Below, piece by piece: positions 34,741 to 43,897 of a DNA stretch of 64,000 nucleotides. Where the stretch lies: assembly GCF_027594425.1 (NCBI RefSeq), contig NZ_CP115159.1, positions 1,911,001 through 1,975,000 of the forward strand. Direction: 5' to 3'. Source of the stretch: Zunongwangia sp. HGR-M22 (GTDB lineage: Bacteria; Bacteroidota; Bacteroidia; Flavobacteriales; Flavobacteriaceae). Below the pieces are notes generated by a model. That model was given only the letters and a program-made list of their open reading frames with translations. It did not search any database and was not told the DNA's origin. The position numbers were made by a program, and so were the translations under genes. Numbering within the stretch: position 1 is the first letter of the stretch; each line of letters begins with the position of its first letter.

Positions 34741-35727
34741 ATGAGTAAAAGAATTAAACGAATCGGAGTAATAACTTCTGGAGGTGATGCACCTGGAATG
34801 AATGCTGCAATTCGCGCTGTGGTTAGAGCATGCTCTTATTATCATGTTAGCTGTGTAGGTTTTTTTAATGGATATAACGGGTTAATAAACGGAGAGTTTG
34901 AAGAGCTTGATGCTCGTAGTGTACGTAATATTATAAATTTGGGAGGTACTTTCTTAAAGAGTGCTCGTTCTAAAGAATTTAGAACAAAAGAAGGAAGAGC
35001 TAAAGCTTATCAAGTTCTCAAAAAAGAAAAAGTTGATGGATTGGTTTTGATTGGTGGTGACGGAACTTTTGCTGGGGGACAAATCTTTAGTAAAGAATAT
35101 GATATTCCTGTTATTGGTGTACCGGGAACTATTGATAATGACATCTTTGGAACTTCACACACTATAGGCTATGATACTGCTTTAAATACAGTAGTTACGG
35201 CTATAGATAAAATTAGAGATACAGCAAGTTCTCATGATCGCTTATTTTTTATAGAAGTGATGGGAAGAGATGCTGGTTTTATAGCGCTAAACACAGGAAT
35301 TGGTGCAGGAGCCGAAGAAATTTTAATTCCAGAAGAAAATTTAGGCTTAGATCGATTACTAGATTCTCTAGAAAAGAGTAGGCGATCGGGGAAGTCTTCG
35401 AGTATTGTTATAGTTTCTGAAGGGGATAAAATAGGTAAAAATGTGTTTCAGCTTGCCGATTATGTTAAGGAAAATCTGCCTTATTATGATGCCAAAGTTA
35501 CAGTTTTAGGACATATTCAACGAGGAGGAGTTCCTACATGTTTTGATCGTGTATTAGCAAGTAGACTGTCTGTAAAAGCTGTGGAATTATTGTTAGACGA
35601 TCAAAAAAATCTGATGGTGGGTCTTAAAGATGATGATATAATTTCCTGTCCTTTAGATGATGTGATTCATGAGAAACCATCTATAAATAAAGATTTGCTT
35701 AGAATTTCTGAAATACTTTCGACTTAA
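34741..35727 (+). CDS. pfkA: 6-phosphofructokinase
   Basis: 328 residues. ATP-site GGDAPGMN is at 15-21, GGDGT at 105-109 and the catalytic PGTIDND at 128-134; fructose-6-phosphate ligands lie in the MGRDAGFIA and GHIQRGG segments. Known: it phosphorylates fructose-6-phosphate in glycolysis. It is coupled to mgsA by a TAATG overlap, so two enzymes controlling triose-phosphate supply and overflow are co-expressed. Confidence 0.97.
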   Translation: MSKRIKRIGVITSGGDAPGMNAAIRAVVRACSYYHVSCVGFFNGYNGLINGEFEELDARSVRNIINLGGTFLKSARSKEFRTKEGRAKAYQVLKKEKVDGLVLIGGDGTFAGGQIFSKEYDIPVIGVPGTIDNDIFGTSHTIGYDTALNTVVTAIDKIRDTASSHDRLFFIEVMGRDAGFIALNTGIGAGAEEILIPEENLGLDRLLDSLEKSRRSGKSSSIVIVSEGDKIGKNVFQLADYVKENLPYYDAKVTVLGHIQRGGVPTCFDRVLASRLSVKAVELLLDDQKNLMVGLKDDDIISCPLDDVIHEKPSINKDLLRISEILST

Positions 35728-36092
35728 TGAAAACAATTGCGATTATTGCTCATAATGGGAAAAAAGCTGAAATGGTTCAGTTTCTAAACGAATATCGATC
35801 GGTTTTAGAATCAAAAGAAGTGCAATTAATTTCTACCGGTACGACCGGTAGCAAAGCCGAAGTTGCCGGATTTAATGTACATAAATTATTATCTGGTCCG
35901 CTTGGTGGCGATGCACAAATCGCGAGTAGACTAGTAGAAGGAAAGGTCGATATGGTGGTTTTTTTTAGAGATCCTATGGATAAACATCCTCATGAACCCG
36001 ATATTTTTATGCTAATGAGACTTTGCGACGTTCATAATATTCCTTTAGCTACAAATCCGGCAACGGCAAAACTTTTAGTGGAAGGTATTTAA
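35727..36092 (+). CDS. mgsA: Methylglyoxal synthase
   Basis: 121 residues, shorter than the E. coli enzyme but complete. The phosphate-binding STGTTGSK is at 36-43, the catalytic Asp62 in GPLGGDAQI, and the C-terminal FFRDPMDKHPHEPD contains further active-site residues. Known: it converts dihydroxyacetone phosphate to methylglyoxal, a bypass used when phosphate is limiting. Its ATG overlaps the pfkA stop. Confidence 0.95.
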   Translation: MKTIAIIAHNGKKAEMVQFLNEYRSVLESKEVQLISTGTTGSKAEVAGFNVHKLLSGPLGGDAQIASRLVEGKVDMVVFFRDPMDKHPHEPDIFMLMRLCDVHNIPLATNPATAKLLVEGI

Positions 36093-36105
36093 ATAAATTT
36101 ATGTC

Positions 36106-36753
36106 TTGAAGAATACTAAACCTCTATTATTTATTGCGATACTTTTTTCATTTTACAATTCTTTTGGGCAGGAAAATAAATCTAATTATCAAGGTGAATT
36201 TTATAAATTCGGTTTTAACTATGGGTTTGGAAGTGTAGATAATCCGGTCTTTACAGATGATGATTATTTATATGATTTTCAGCTTAGAAAAATTGAGATC
36301 TACTATAAAATTAAAGAAGGAATTTTTTATGATTTAGAATTTATTTTTCAGCCAGAATATAATACCGTTAAACATCAACTCACTAGTGATAGGTATATTG
36401 TGGGTGTTAATCATCCCTTAATTGATAGAGTGGAGGAAATGAAAACACTTAAAAAATTTCATGAATATATAATGAATTTTGGGATGATTGCTAGAAAGAA
36501 AATCGGCCATTCAAGTAGTCTTTATTTTCTTGCTAGTATTGGTCCAGGTTATTTTGAGAAGACCAGTGAACGTATGGAAAAAGGAATTGGTTTTTCTGAT
36601 AATTTGGCAATAGGTTTTAGTTACGATATCAACCGATTTTTTTTGGATTCACGGATAGGTTATCGCCATGTTTCTAATGCTAACATCAATCAGGTGAATG
36701 ATGGATATGATTCTTTAGTAATAGATATTGGTATAGGATTTTATTTATTATAA
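36106..36753 (+). CDS. PagL-like lipid A deacylase / acyloxyacyl hydrolase
   Basis: 215 residues with a signal peptide (MKNTKPLLFIAILFSFYNSFG), then an eight-strand-type beta-barrel. The motif YRHVSNANI near residue 188-196 matches the PagL HxSN pattern in which His and Ser form the catalytic dyad. Known: PagL removes the 3-O acyl chain of lipid A at the outer membrane. The start is TTG; a nearby ATG at 36101 is out of frame and stops after two codons. It follows mgsA by 13 bases. Confidence 0.75.
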   Translation: MKNTKPLLFIAILFSFYNSFGQENKSNYQGEFYKFGFNYGFGSVDNPVFTDDDYLYDFQLRKIEIYYKIKEGIFYDLEFIFQPEYNTVKHQLTSDRYIVGVNHPLIDRVEEMKTLKKFHEYIMNFGMIARKKIGHSSSLYFLASIGPGYFEKTSERMEKGIGFSDNLAIGFSYDINRFFLDSRIGYRHVSNANINQVNDGYDSLVIDIGIGFYLL

Positions 36754-36767
36754 GAATACTATTTGCT

Positions 36768-37295
36768 TTAAATCTCAAAAAAATCTAAAACTTCTTTCCA
36801 GTTTTTTGCTCTGGAGTGGTTCTTAACTTTTAGGTTGTGGAAAGCCTCAAAAAGTAATGTTTCTCCCTTAAAAGGATCAAGATTTTTTGGGTGATCATCA
36901 ATCATAAAATCTGTATTGATAATACTTTTATTTCCGCAGAAAATAATATTCTTCCAGCTTATAAAAGGAAAATGATTTTGTAGCCAGTTTCTTTTTTCAG
37001 TAAAACTAATTGGGAATTCCATAGCGGCTGAGACCACATAAATTTCGTAGTTTTCTTGTAGTTTTTGTACTGCATGTATAGCTCCATCCATAACTGGAGC
37101 AGTTTCGAAGAAATGTGATGAATTTGCGTACTTTTTTATAATGCCCTTTACAGGAAAAGCTTTAGATTCAGATTTACCTCTTATATCTTCGCGAGATAAA
37201 TTTTCATTATATTCCTTATTATACCAGGTTATAAAATGCGTTTCCACATCTACCATCACACCATCCATATCTATGGCTATAGATTGTTTTTTCAT
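36768..37295 (-). CDS. 5'(3')-deoxyribonucleotidase-like HAD phosphatase
   Basis: 175 residues of the NT5C family. The nucleophile motif IAIDMDGVMVD places Asp9 and Asp11 at the HAD active site. YVVSAAM holds the second motif, and the IDDHPKNL acidic pair the fourth. Known: it hydrolyses (deoxy)ribonucleoside 5'-monophosphates and is found across Bacteroidota. It follows the PAP2 phosphatase gene on the same strand with a 25-base gap and is convergent with the PagL-like gene. Confidence 0.85.
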   Translation of the reverse strand: MKKQSIAIDMDGVMVDVETHFITWYNKEYNENLSREDIRGKSESKAFPVKGIIKKYANSSHFFETAPVMDGAIHAVQKLQENYEIYVVSAAMEFPISFTEKRNWLQNHFPFISWKNIIFCGNKSIINTDFMIDDHPKNLDPFKGETLLFEAFHNLKVKNHSRAKNWKEVLDFFEI

Positions 37296-37320
37296 TAATT
37301 TTTATTCTAAATTAGAACCA

Positions 37321-38205
37321 CTAGAATTTTCCTACAACACCTATCGTACCAGCGCCCATGGTTAAATGCCAACTCACTTTGGTCTCTTTTCTTAATTCAG
37401 GATTATTTTTCATTAATGTTTGCTGATCAAGATATTTATCTACCGAATCTACTACGGCGATAGTCAAAGCCATACTTAAAGCCACATCGGTAAGCCAGTG
37501 AGCTCCTTGCCAGAGTCTGGATACTGGTGAAACCATTCCTGCTAAGTATAAACCTCCTTTAACCCAGGGACTTTCAAATTGCTTGCTTAAAGCGTAAAAT
37601 GTCGTAAATGATAATATGGTATGTCCTGAAGGAAAGGAATGGTAAGTACCCTCTTTAGAAAATGGTTTAAAAGATAATCGATCTCTACCATCGCCGGGAC
37701 GGGCTCTTCCCGCAATATTCTTAGAAATAGTTTGTATAAGTCCTGCACTACTTGCTGCTGAAATCATTAAAATTCCCGTTCTTCTAATTTTAGGACTTTT
37801 AGTGAATAATCCAGTAAAATAGATTAATCCGGTAACTCCATAGTTGTTCTGCGGACTTCCAAAATACCATCCAAATTCTTTGATAACGCCCGGAACATCT
37901 TCTTCTTGATCTCTAAAAAATTGATGAGCTTCTTCATCCATAAGATTCAGTCCTGCGGTTCCTATAGCCGTTCCCAAAAAAAGACCGATATCATCATTTT
38001 GCCATTGGAAAGGTCTAGAATACGTGTATTTTAATCCGCCAAACATAAGTTCAGCATCACTTTTTAGGGTTTCCCAGGTCGATTCATCTGGATTATTGAA
38101 AGTAGAATTAAATTCAGGAGTTCCTTCCTGAGACACTACTGAAGTTGTTATTACTAAAAGTAAGCTCTGAAAATATAGCTTTAGATTAAAGCTTTTCAAT
38201 TTCAT
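37321..38205 (-). CDS. PAP2-family membrane phosphatase
   Basis: 294 residues with an N-terminal signal or anchor segment. The three PAP2 motifs are complete: KNIAGRARP, PSGH and SRLWQGAHWLTD. A short hydrophobic segment count and GTIGVVGKF at the C-terminus suggest a periplasm-facing enzyme. Known: the family dephosphorylates undecaprenyl diphosphate, lipid A or phosphatidate derivatives. The exact substrate is not evident. ATG start; a 150-base gap separates it from the divergent aldo/keto reductase. Confidence 0.85.
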   Translation of the reverse strand: MKLKSFNLKLYFQSLLLVITTSVVSQEGTPEFNSTFNNPDESTWETLKSDAELMFGGLKYTYSRPFQWQNDDIGLFLGTAIGTAGLNLMDEEAHQFFRDQEEDVPGVIKEFGWYFGSPQNNYGVTGLIYFTGLFTKSPKIRRTGILMISAASSAGLIQTISKNIAGRARPGDGRDRLSFKPFSKEGTYHSFPSGHTILSFTTFYALSKQFESPWVKGGLYLAGMVSPVSRLWQGAHWLTDVALSMALTIAVVDSVDKYLDQQTLMKNNPELRKETKVSWHLTMGAGTIGVVGKF

Positions 38206-38378
38206 CTTTAAAATTTTTTACAAATAAATAGTATTTACATAAATTAAACATCTTATTAAAGATTTTTTTAATTTGAAAGTCCACAATGGTCAATTTTATA
38301 CAAGTATTTTTTTGCCAAATTAAGGGGTTATTTGCATTGTTTTCCTAGCTTGTAGCCTTGATAATAAATAAGTTGAAA

Positions 38379-39377
38379 ATGAATAAATATCAGCCTAAGG
38401 AAGATAGGTACATTAAAATGAAATATCGCCGCTGTGGTAAAAGTGGCATTAAATTGCCGATGATTTCGCTAGGATTATGGCACAACTTTGGGGATATTGA
38501 CGATTTGGATAGTGCTAGAGCTATTTTAAGGACAGCTTTTGACAATGGTATTACTCATTTTGACTTGGCTAACAATTACGGACCGCCGTACGGTAGCGCA
38601 GAAAAAAACTTCGGAAAAATTTTTGCTGAAGATTTTAAACCCTATCGGGACGAATTGATTATATCTTCTAAAGCAGGTTATGATATGTGGCCAGGACCCT
38701 ATGGGAATTTTGGTTCAAGAAAATATTTAATAGCAAGCTTGGATCAATCACTGCAAAGGATGGGATTAGATTATGTAGACATTTTTTATCATCACAGACC
38801 AGACCCAGACACACCTTTAGAGGAAACTATGGGAGCTTTAGATCAAATTGTAAGAAGTGGTAAAGCGTTGTATGTAGGCGTATCTAATTATCCCGCTGAT
38901 AGAACTGCCAAAGCTGCTAAGATCTTAAAAGAACTAGGAACTCCATTTTTAATACATCAACCAAGATACAACATGATAGATCGTTGGGTTGAAGAAGATA
39001 AGCTGTTGGATACTCTAGAAAATGCTGGACTTGGTAGTATTGTATTTTCTCCGCTTCAGCAGGGAATTTTAACAGATAAGTATTTAAATGGCATACCTAA
39101 AGGCTCTCGCGCAGATAAGGAAGGAACCTATTTGCAAAAAGATCGAATTACTCCTGAACTTGTAAATAAAGTGCAACAATTAAATGAAATAGCAAAAGAG
39201 AGAAATCAAAGTCTGGCGCAAATGGCTGTTGCCTGGTTGCTTAAAGATGAGCGTGTAAGTTCAGTTTTAGTAGGAGTGAGCAAGATAAAGCAGCTGGAGG
39301 ATAATATTTCAGCTTTAGACAATCTTGAATTTTCTTCAGCAGAATTAGAGAATATCGAAAGCATACTTCAAAATTAA
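38379..39377 (+). CDS. Aldo/keto reductase (YghZ / glyceraldehyde-3-phosphate reductase group)
   Basis: 332 residues from the ATG at 38379; an upstream TTG at 38358 is less likely. The TIM-barrel catalytic tetrad is Asp62, Tyr67, Lys98 and His138, visible in FDLANNYG, ISSKAG and FYHHRPD. The insert YDMWPGPYGNFGSRKYL is typical of the YghZ group, which reduces L-glyceraldehyde-3-phosphate and methylglyoxal with NADPH. A methylglyoxal detoxification role would fit the mgsA gene 2 kb upstream, but that is inference. It ends at a strong terminator. Confidence 0.88.
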   Translation: MNKYQPKEDRYIKMKYRRCGKSGIKLPMISLGLWHNFGDIDDLDSARAILRTAFDNGITHFDLANNYGPPYGSAEKNFGKIFAEDFKPYRDELIISSKAGYDMWPGPYGNFGSRKYLIASLDQSLQRMGLDYVDIFYHHRPDPDTPLEETMGALDQIVRSGKALYVGVSNYPADRTAKAAKILKELGTPFLIHQPRYNMIDRWVEEDKLLDTLENAGLGSIVFSPLQQGILTDKYLNGIPKGSRADKEGTYLQKDRITPELVNKVQQLNEIAKERNQSLAQMAVAWLLKDERVSSVLVGVSKIKQLEDNISALDNLEFSSAELENIESILQN

Positions 39378-39385
39378 AAATATCA

Positions 39386-39415
39386 AAAAACCTCGAATCT
39401 ATATTCGAGGTTTTT
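39386..39415. terminator. Bidirectional terminator between convergent genes
   Basis: 13-bp arms AAAAACCTCGAAT (39386-39398) and ATTCGAGGTTTTT (39403-39415) with a 4-base loop and T-runs on both strands. It separates the aldo/keto reductase and ridA. Confidence 0.9.
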
Positions 39416-39426
39416 AATACTTCATT

Positions 39427-39813
39427 TTATTCTATTACCGCAATAGCGCTTATTTCTACATTTACAAACTTCGGTAAATTGGCAACTTCTACAGTTTCTC
39501 TTGCAGGAGCAGTTTCAGCTTCAAAATAAGTTGCATAAATTTCATTAATTTTACTGAAGTTATTCATATCACTTATAAAAATAGAGGTTTTAATCACATT
39601 TTCGAATGTGCATCCAGCTTCAGTTAAAATCGCTTTTAGGTTATCCATAACCATTTTAGTTTCCGATTCTAAATCTCCAGTTTCCAAATTTCCGGTTACC
39701 GGATTAATTGCTATTTGTCCTGAAATAAAAATCATATTTCCGGTTTTTACAGCCTGATTGTAAGGACCAATAGGAGCAGGGGCTTTTTCAGTTTTTATTA
39801 TTTGTTTTTTCAT
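39427..39813 (-). CDS. ridA: RidA family imine/enamine deaminase
   Basis: 128 residues of the YjgF/YER057c/UK114 fold. The signature region NVIKTSIFISDMNNFSKINEIYATYF and the C-terminal PARETVEVANLPKFVNVEISAIA contains the active-site Arg of RidA. Known: it hydrolyses reactive 2-aminoacrylate made by PLP enzymes. It lies 25 bases downstream of lptD on the same strand and is probably co-transcribed with it. Confidence 0.93.
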   Translation of the reverse strand: MKKQIIKTEKAPAPIGPYNQAVKTGNMIFISGQIAINPVTGNLETGDLESETKMVMDNLKAILTEAGCTFENVIKTSIFISDMNNFSKINEIYATYFEAETAPARETVEVANLPKFVNVEISAIAVIE

Positions 39814-39838
39814 AATCTTTATTTATTGGTTATAAGTT

Positions 39839-42577
39839 TTAGTTTCTTCCGATAGTTCTTGTTGGCTGTCTACGCTTGTCGTATTTAATATCACTTAATA
39901 CCGATGATTTTATACCAATAAAGAAATTCCATGATCTTCTTGCGCTAAATGGCACCCAACTAAAACTCATTCTCCAACTTTCTAAATCTCTTTGGAATCG
40001 TAATTGCGTGTATGTAAACCCTCCTTCTCTAATATCAAATCCAGAAGATGCTCCTACGGCCCACTTAGGTGATAATTCAACATCACCAGAAAACATAATG
40101 GAATGTGAAGAAATTTCATTTTGTCTTCTTTGGTTACTATATGTCATCGTATATGATAATCGTATATCCCATGGAATTTTATAGCGGTACCATTCTTTAT
40201 TTTTCTCCTCTTCTTCATCGCCTTCAAAAGGATCTTCATCTTCATAGAGATTGCCGTCTAAATCGGTATTTTTTCCGAAGAGATCATCTTTACGACCACC
40301 ATTTCTATAGGATTCGTTATCAATTTCATCTTCATTTTCGTTATCCTTATCTGAAAAATCTTTGCTTGAAAACGAATATCCAAAACTAACATTAGCATTT
40401 GTTAATCTAAATAAACTTCCGCCATTGGCGATATTTAGCTTGTCGATACGTTGGTTATTGTTATTAAGAGCATACGGATCTAAATTACCAGTAAAGTTGA
40501 TATCTAATTTATTTTGAATAACAGGAATTCCTCCTCGTACTGAAATTGGTGCCAACTTTAATTCTTCCGCAGCTAAATTATAAGAAGTACTAAAGCTAAA
40601 ATTGTTTAATAATTTAATCTTTTTGGGCTCGGTAGCTGTACTGTCTTTATCTCTTACTTTCGCTTCTAACGTGTTACTAACGCTCAATCCAATAGAAATT
40701 GAATAGTTTCGGTTAGGCGCTCCATAAAGTGTTCCTGTAAATCTGGAATATTCTACAAGATCTGTTAATCCATCTCTGCCGCTACCCGTTAGAGGTTCGC
40801 GCTCGTAGGTATCATAATATTGATCGAAAGCAGGGTTAATTCCGTAGCTAATAGATGGTCTAATAACATGTCTTATAGCTTGTATTTTACTGTCTTTACT
40901 AAAATCTTTACGTCCATAAAGCGTAGTACCTAAACTGGCGTTAAAGTTATAGGTACGATAAGAATCAAATCCATTAATAGTATCGATAACCTCACTATTG
41001 GTAGTTTCGTCATAAGAACGCTCGTAAGTTTTAAATACCCAGTTTTCTTCAAAATTGGTACTTGCACTCACACTAAAATACTTAAGAATCTTAAAATTTG
41101 TAGCTAGAGGGATACTATGCTGTGCACCCAAAACGGCATCTTCAAACATTTCTGGCTGAAAGAATAAAGAATCGGTGGTATTAAACCGGTTTTCAGCTCT
41201 TAAATTATATTGCAAATTTATATTCTGAATGATCCCTTTTTTAGATCCGCCTTTAGGCGCAAAAGGATATATACGATCTACACTGGCCTGCAGTGTAGGC
41301 AACGTCATATTAATTTCTCCCGTATTGGTATTTTGACTATGGGTTGCTGTTAAACTGAAATTAACACCGGGATTTCCTTCAAAAGTTTTACTATAAGAGA
41401 CAGAAGAACTAAGTGTATTATTTAAGAAATTAGCGGTGTTACTCTGGTTTACAGATTGCTGATAGTAATTACTACTGCCTAAATTGACGGAAGCAGAAAA
41501 TCTGGAGGAAGGACTCGCCTTTGCATCTTGACTATGGGACCACCGGATGTTATAAACCGAACTTTCCGAAAAATCAGGAAAACCTCTCTCACTATTGTAT
41601 TGCCGTTCGTATCTAAAACTAAAATTCCCTCTAAATTTATATCTTTTCGTATAGCTAGATTCAAGTCTCAGCGCATAACTTCCGTTGGTATAATAATCTC
41701 CAACAGCCAAAAGATCGGCATAATCGCTTAGTGCAAAATAATATCCTCCATTTTGTAGAAAATAACCTTGCTGGCTATCACCAAAAGACGGAATTATAAA
41801 TCCTGAAGTCCGTTCTTCAGTAAGTGGGAAATAACCAAAAGGTAATCCTAAAGGTGTAGGGATGTCTGCGATATACATATTTACAAAACCAGAAACAATT
41901 TTCCTGTCTGGGACAAACTTTATCTTTCTGGCATAAAAATAATATTCTGGATCGTCTACGTTTTCTGAAGTAGTGAAACGAACGTTCTTCATAAAGTATA
42001 CAGAATCATTCTCTCTTTTAGTCACTTGTCCTTTTACGTTAAAAGAAGCTTCCTGTGTTCTTGAGTTATAAACTAAAGCTCGTTCTGTATCAAAATTAAA
42101 CCGAATGGAGTCGGGTTCTACTGTTTTAGCCCCCTGCTGAAAAACAGGTGTTTGTGTATAGGCACCTGTAGAGTCTGTAATACCGTAAGCATAGACTTCG
42201 TTTTTTTCGTTGTCTATAATAATATAACCGGCGTCTATGGTCATATCCTGGTAAACAACCTGGGCTTCGTTGTAGAGATACATCTTCTTTTCACGATTAC
42301 TTAGCCTCATATAATCGGTTGCTTTGTAATCTACAACATCGGTAATCATCCGATTTTTTTGCGCTCGCTTAAGTGTGTCTGTTTGAAAAAGACCAAGAAT
42401 GCTATCCTGAGATTTAATCATTTGTGCTAAAGGTAAGGTACTTACCATAACAAGAGAATCTTTCTCAGCTTCTATCCTAATACTTTGATTTTGTTCAATT
42501 TCCTGAGCCTGTAAAAGCGCACTAGAGAACAATAGGAAAATACAGCAAAAAAGTATATTGGGTATATTTGTTTGCAA
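39839..42577 (-). CDS. lptD: LPS assembly outer-membrane protein LptD (Bacteroidota form)
   Basis: 912 residues. A signal peptide (MQTNIPNILFCCIFLLFSSALLQAQ) is followed by an OstA/LptA-like beta-jellyroll (about 85-230), then a large C-terminal barrel with many aromatic-rich strands. A highly acidic insert (about 770-800, DEDPFEGDEEEEKNK) sits in a barrel loop. Known: LptD with LptE inserts LPS into the outer leaflet. The start codon is TTG, as no in-frame ATG lies between the promoter box and the signal peptide. Confidence 0.85.
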   Translation of the reverse strand: MQTNIPNILFCCIFLLFSSALLQAQEIEQNQSIRIEAEKDSLVMVSTLPLAQMIKSQDSILGLFQTDTLKRAQKNRMITDVVDYKATDYMRLSNREKKMYLYNEAQVVYQDMTIDAGYIIIDNEKNEVYAYGITDSTGAYTQTPVFQQGAKTVEPDSIRFNFDTERALVYNSRTQEASFNVKGQVTKRENDSVYFMKNVRFTTSENVDDPEYYFYARKIKFVPDRKIVSGFVNMYIADIPTPLGLPFGYFPLTEERTSGFIIPSFGDSQQGYFLQNGGYYFALSDYADLLAVGDYYTNGSYALRLESSYTKRYKFRGNFSFRYERQYNSERGFPDFSESSVYNIRWSHSQDAKASPSSRFSASVNLGSSNYYQQSVNQSNTANFLNNTLSSSVSYSKTFEGNPGVNFSLTATHSQNTNTGEINMTLPTLQASVDRIYPFAPKGGSKKGIIQNINLQYNLRAENRFNTTDSLFFQPEMFEDAVLGAQHSIPLATNFKILKYFSVSASTNFEENWVFKTYERSYDETTNSEVIDTINGFDSYRTYNFNASLGTTLYGRKDFSKDSKIQAIRHVIRPSISYGINPAFDQYYDTYEREPLTGSGRDGLTDLVEYSRFTGTLYGAPNRNYSISIGLSVSNTLEAKVRDKDSTATEPKKIKLLNNFSFSTSYNLAAEELKLAPISVRGGIPVIQNKLDINFTGNLDPYALNNNNQRIDKLNIANGGSLFRLTNANVSFGYSFSSKDFSDKDNENEDEIDNESYRNGGRKDDLFGKNTDLDGNLYEDEDPFEGDEEEEKNKEWYRYKIPWDIRLSYTMTYSNQRRQNEISSHSIMFSGDVELSPKWAVGASSGFDIREGGFTYTQLRFQRDLESWRMSFSWVPFSARRSWNFFIGIKSSVLSDIKYDKRRQPTRTIGRN

Positions 42578-42624
42578 TGCTTTAAGTACTATTTTTGTAA
42601 AGAATGGCTTACTTTTTGAGTTTC

Positions 42625-42632
42625 CAAAATTA
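42625..42632 (-). promoter_or_regulatory. Candidate -7 box of lptD
   Basis: TAATTTTG on the minus strand, an exact TAnnTTTG match 47 bases before the lptD TTG start. No -33 TTG is visible. Confidence 0.4.
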
Positions 42633-42713
42633 CATATATTTTTTTAGCTAACTTTTGTGATCACGCGAAAATAGTAATTAAAATATTCACCCAAGAATTA
42701 GCGTTGCTTATTT

Positions 42714-43844
42714 ATGAGAACGAATATACTTCAACTTTTAGTATTAGCTTTTATTTTAGTTTCAGGACAGTTATGTTTAGCTGCAGAAAAACCTATGCCT
42801 ACAGATCCCTTTGTAGTAGTTTTAGATGCCGGTCATGGCGGTAAGGACCCAGGGAACATGGGAAATGGCTATAAAGAAAAAGACATCGCCCTAAGTATTG
42901 TTTTAAAAGTGGGTAAGGAGCTGGAAAAAAAAGGAATAAAAGTAGTTTATACCCGTACTACCGATGTGTTTATTCCTTTAATGGAAAGAGGACAAATTGC
43001 TAACGATGCCGAAGCAGATCTTTTTGTTTCTGTACACTGTAATTCTCATAATTCTCAGGCTTCAGGAACAGAGACTTTCGTATTGGGATTAAATAGGAAT
43101 AAAACTAATTTTGAAGTTGCTAAGCGAGAAAACTCGGTAATCTATATGGAGGAAGATTATAAAGTAACTTATAATGGTTTTGATCCTAATTCTCCAGAGT
43201 CATTTATAGGTATGACATTGATGCAGGAAGAATATCTGAATCAAAGTATATTGTTGGCCGATTTAATTCAGAAAAAATTCACATACGATCTAAAGCGTAA
43301 AAACCGGGGAGTTAAAGAGGGAGCTTTAATTGTATTGCACCAAACCTATATGCCTAGTGTTTTGGTAGAAGTAGGTTTTCTTACTAATGATAGTGAAGGA
43401 GCATTCTTAAACAGTACGCCCGGTCAAAATAAAATGTCTGAAGCTATTGTAGAAGGTATTTTAAACTATGGTGCGCAAATTAATATGTCATCTTTAGAAA
43501 GTATTGCGCAAATTCCAAAAGCTGTACCACAATCTGAATCTGGGGTTAGTATAGACGGCAAACCTGCAGACTATTATGAAGGAATCATTTTTAGTGTTCA
43601 ACTCGCGGCTGGATCTTCGAAACTAGAAACCAAGTCTTATAATTTTAAAGGTATCGAGAATGTCTTTAGAAAAAAAGAAGGAAAATTGTACAAATATTAT
43701 CTGGGTGAAACCTCTAGCTACCTTGATATACAAAAAATCCATCAAAATGCGATAAACAAGGGCTATCCAAATAGTTATATTGTAGCCTTTAAAAATGGAG
43801 AAAAGATTACAGTTAATGACGCGTTAAAAACTAATGTCAATTAA
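42714..43844 (+). CDS. N-acetylmuramoyl-L-alanine amidase (AmiC-like)
   Basis: 376 residues with a signal peptide, then an Amidase_3 domain (about 32-250). The zinc ligands are in VVLDAGHGGKDPG, the Glu in GNGYKEKDIAL, the His in FVSVHCNSH and the catalytic Glu in PSVLVEVGFLTN. A C-terminal region (about 285-370, IIFSVQLAAGSSKLE...) looks like a SPOR-type peptidoglycan-binding domain. Known: it cleaves the stem peptide from muramic acid in cell separation. Confidence 0.9.
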   Translation: MRTNILQLLVLAFILVSGQLCLAAEKPMPTDPFVVVLDAGHGGKDPGNMGNGYKEKDIALSIVLKVGKELEKKGIKVVYTRTTDVFIPLMERGQIANDAEADLFVSVHCNSHNSQASGTETFVLGLNRNKTNFEVAKRENSVIYMEEDYKVTYNGFDPNSPESFIGMTLMQEEYLNQSILLADLIQKKFTYDLKRKNRGVKEGALIVLHQTYMPSVLVEVGFLTNDSEGAFLNSTPGQNKMSEAIVEGILNYGAQINMSSLESIAQIPKAVPQSESGVSIDGKPADYYEGIIFSVQLAAGSSKLETKSYNFKGIENVFRKKEGKLYKYYLGETSSYLDIQKIHQNAINKGYPNSYIVAFKNGEKITVNDALKTNVN

Positions 43845-43866
43845 GATACTTTTCTATATTTATGCC

Positions 43867-43874
43867 TAAATTTG
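43867..43874 (+). promoter_or_regulatory. Candidate -7 box of the mlaD-like operon
   Basis: TAAATTTG is an exact TAnnTTTG match 23 bases before the TTG start of the MCE gene. No -33 TTG is visible. Confidence 0.45.
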
Positions 43875-43897
43875 TTTGCATACTAAAAAACTAGCTT

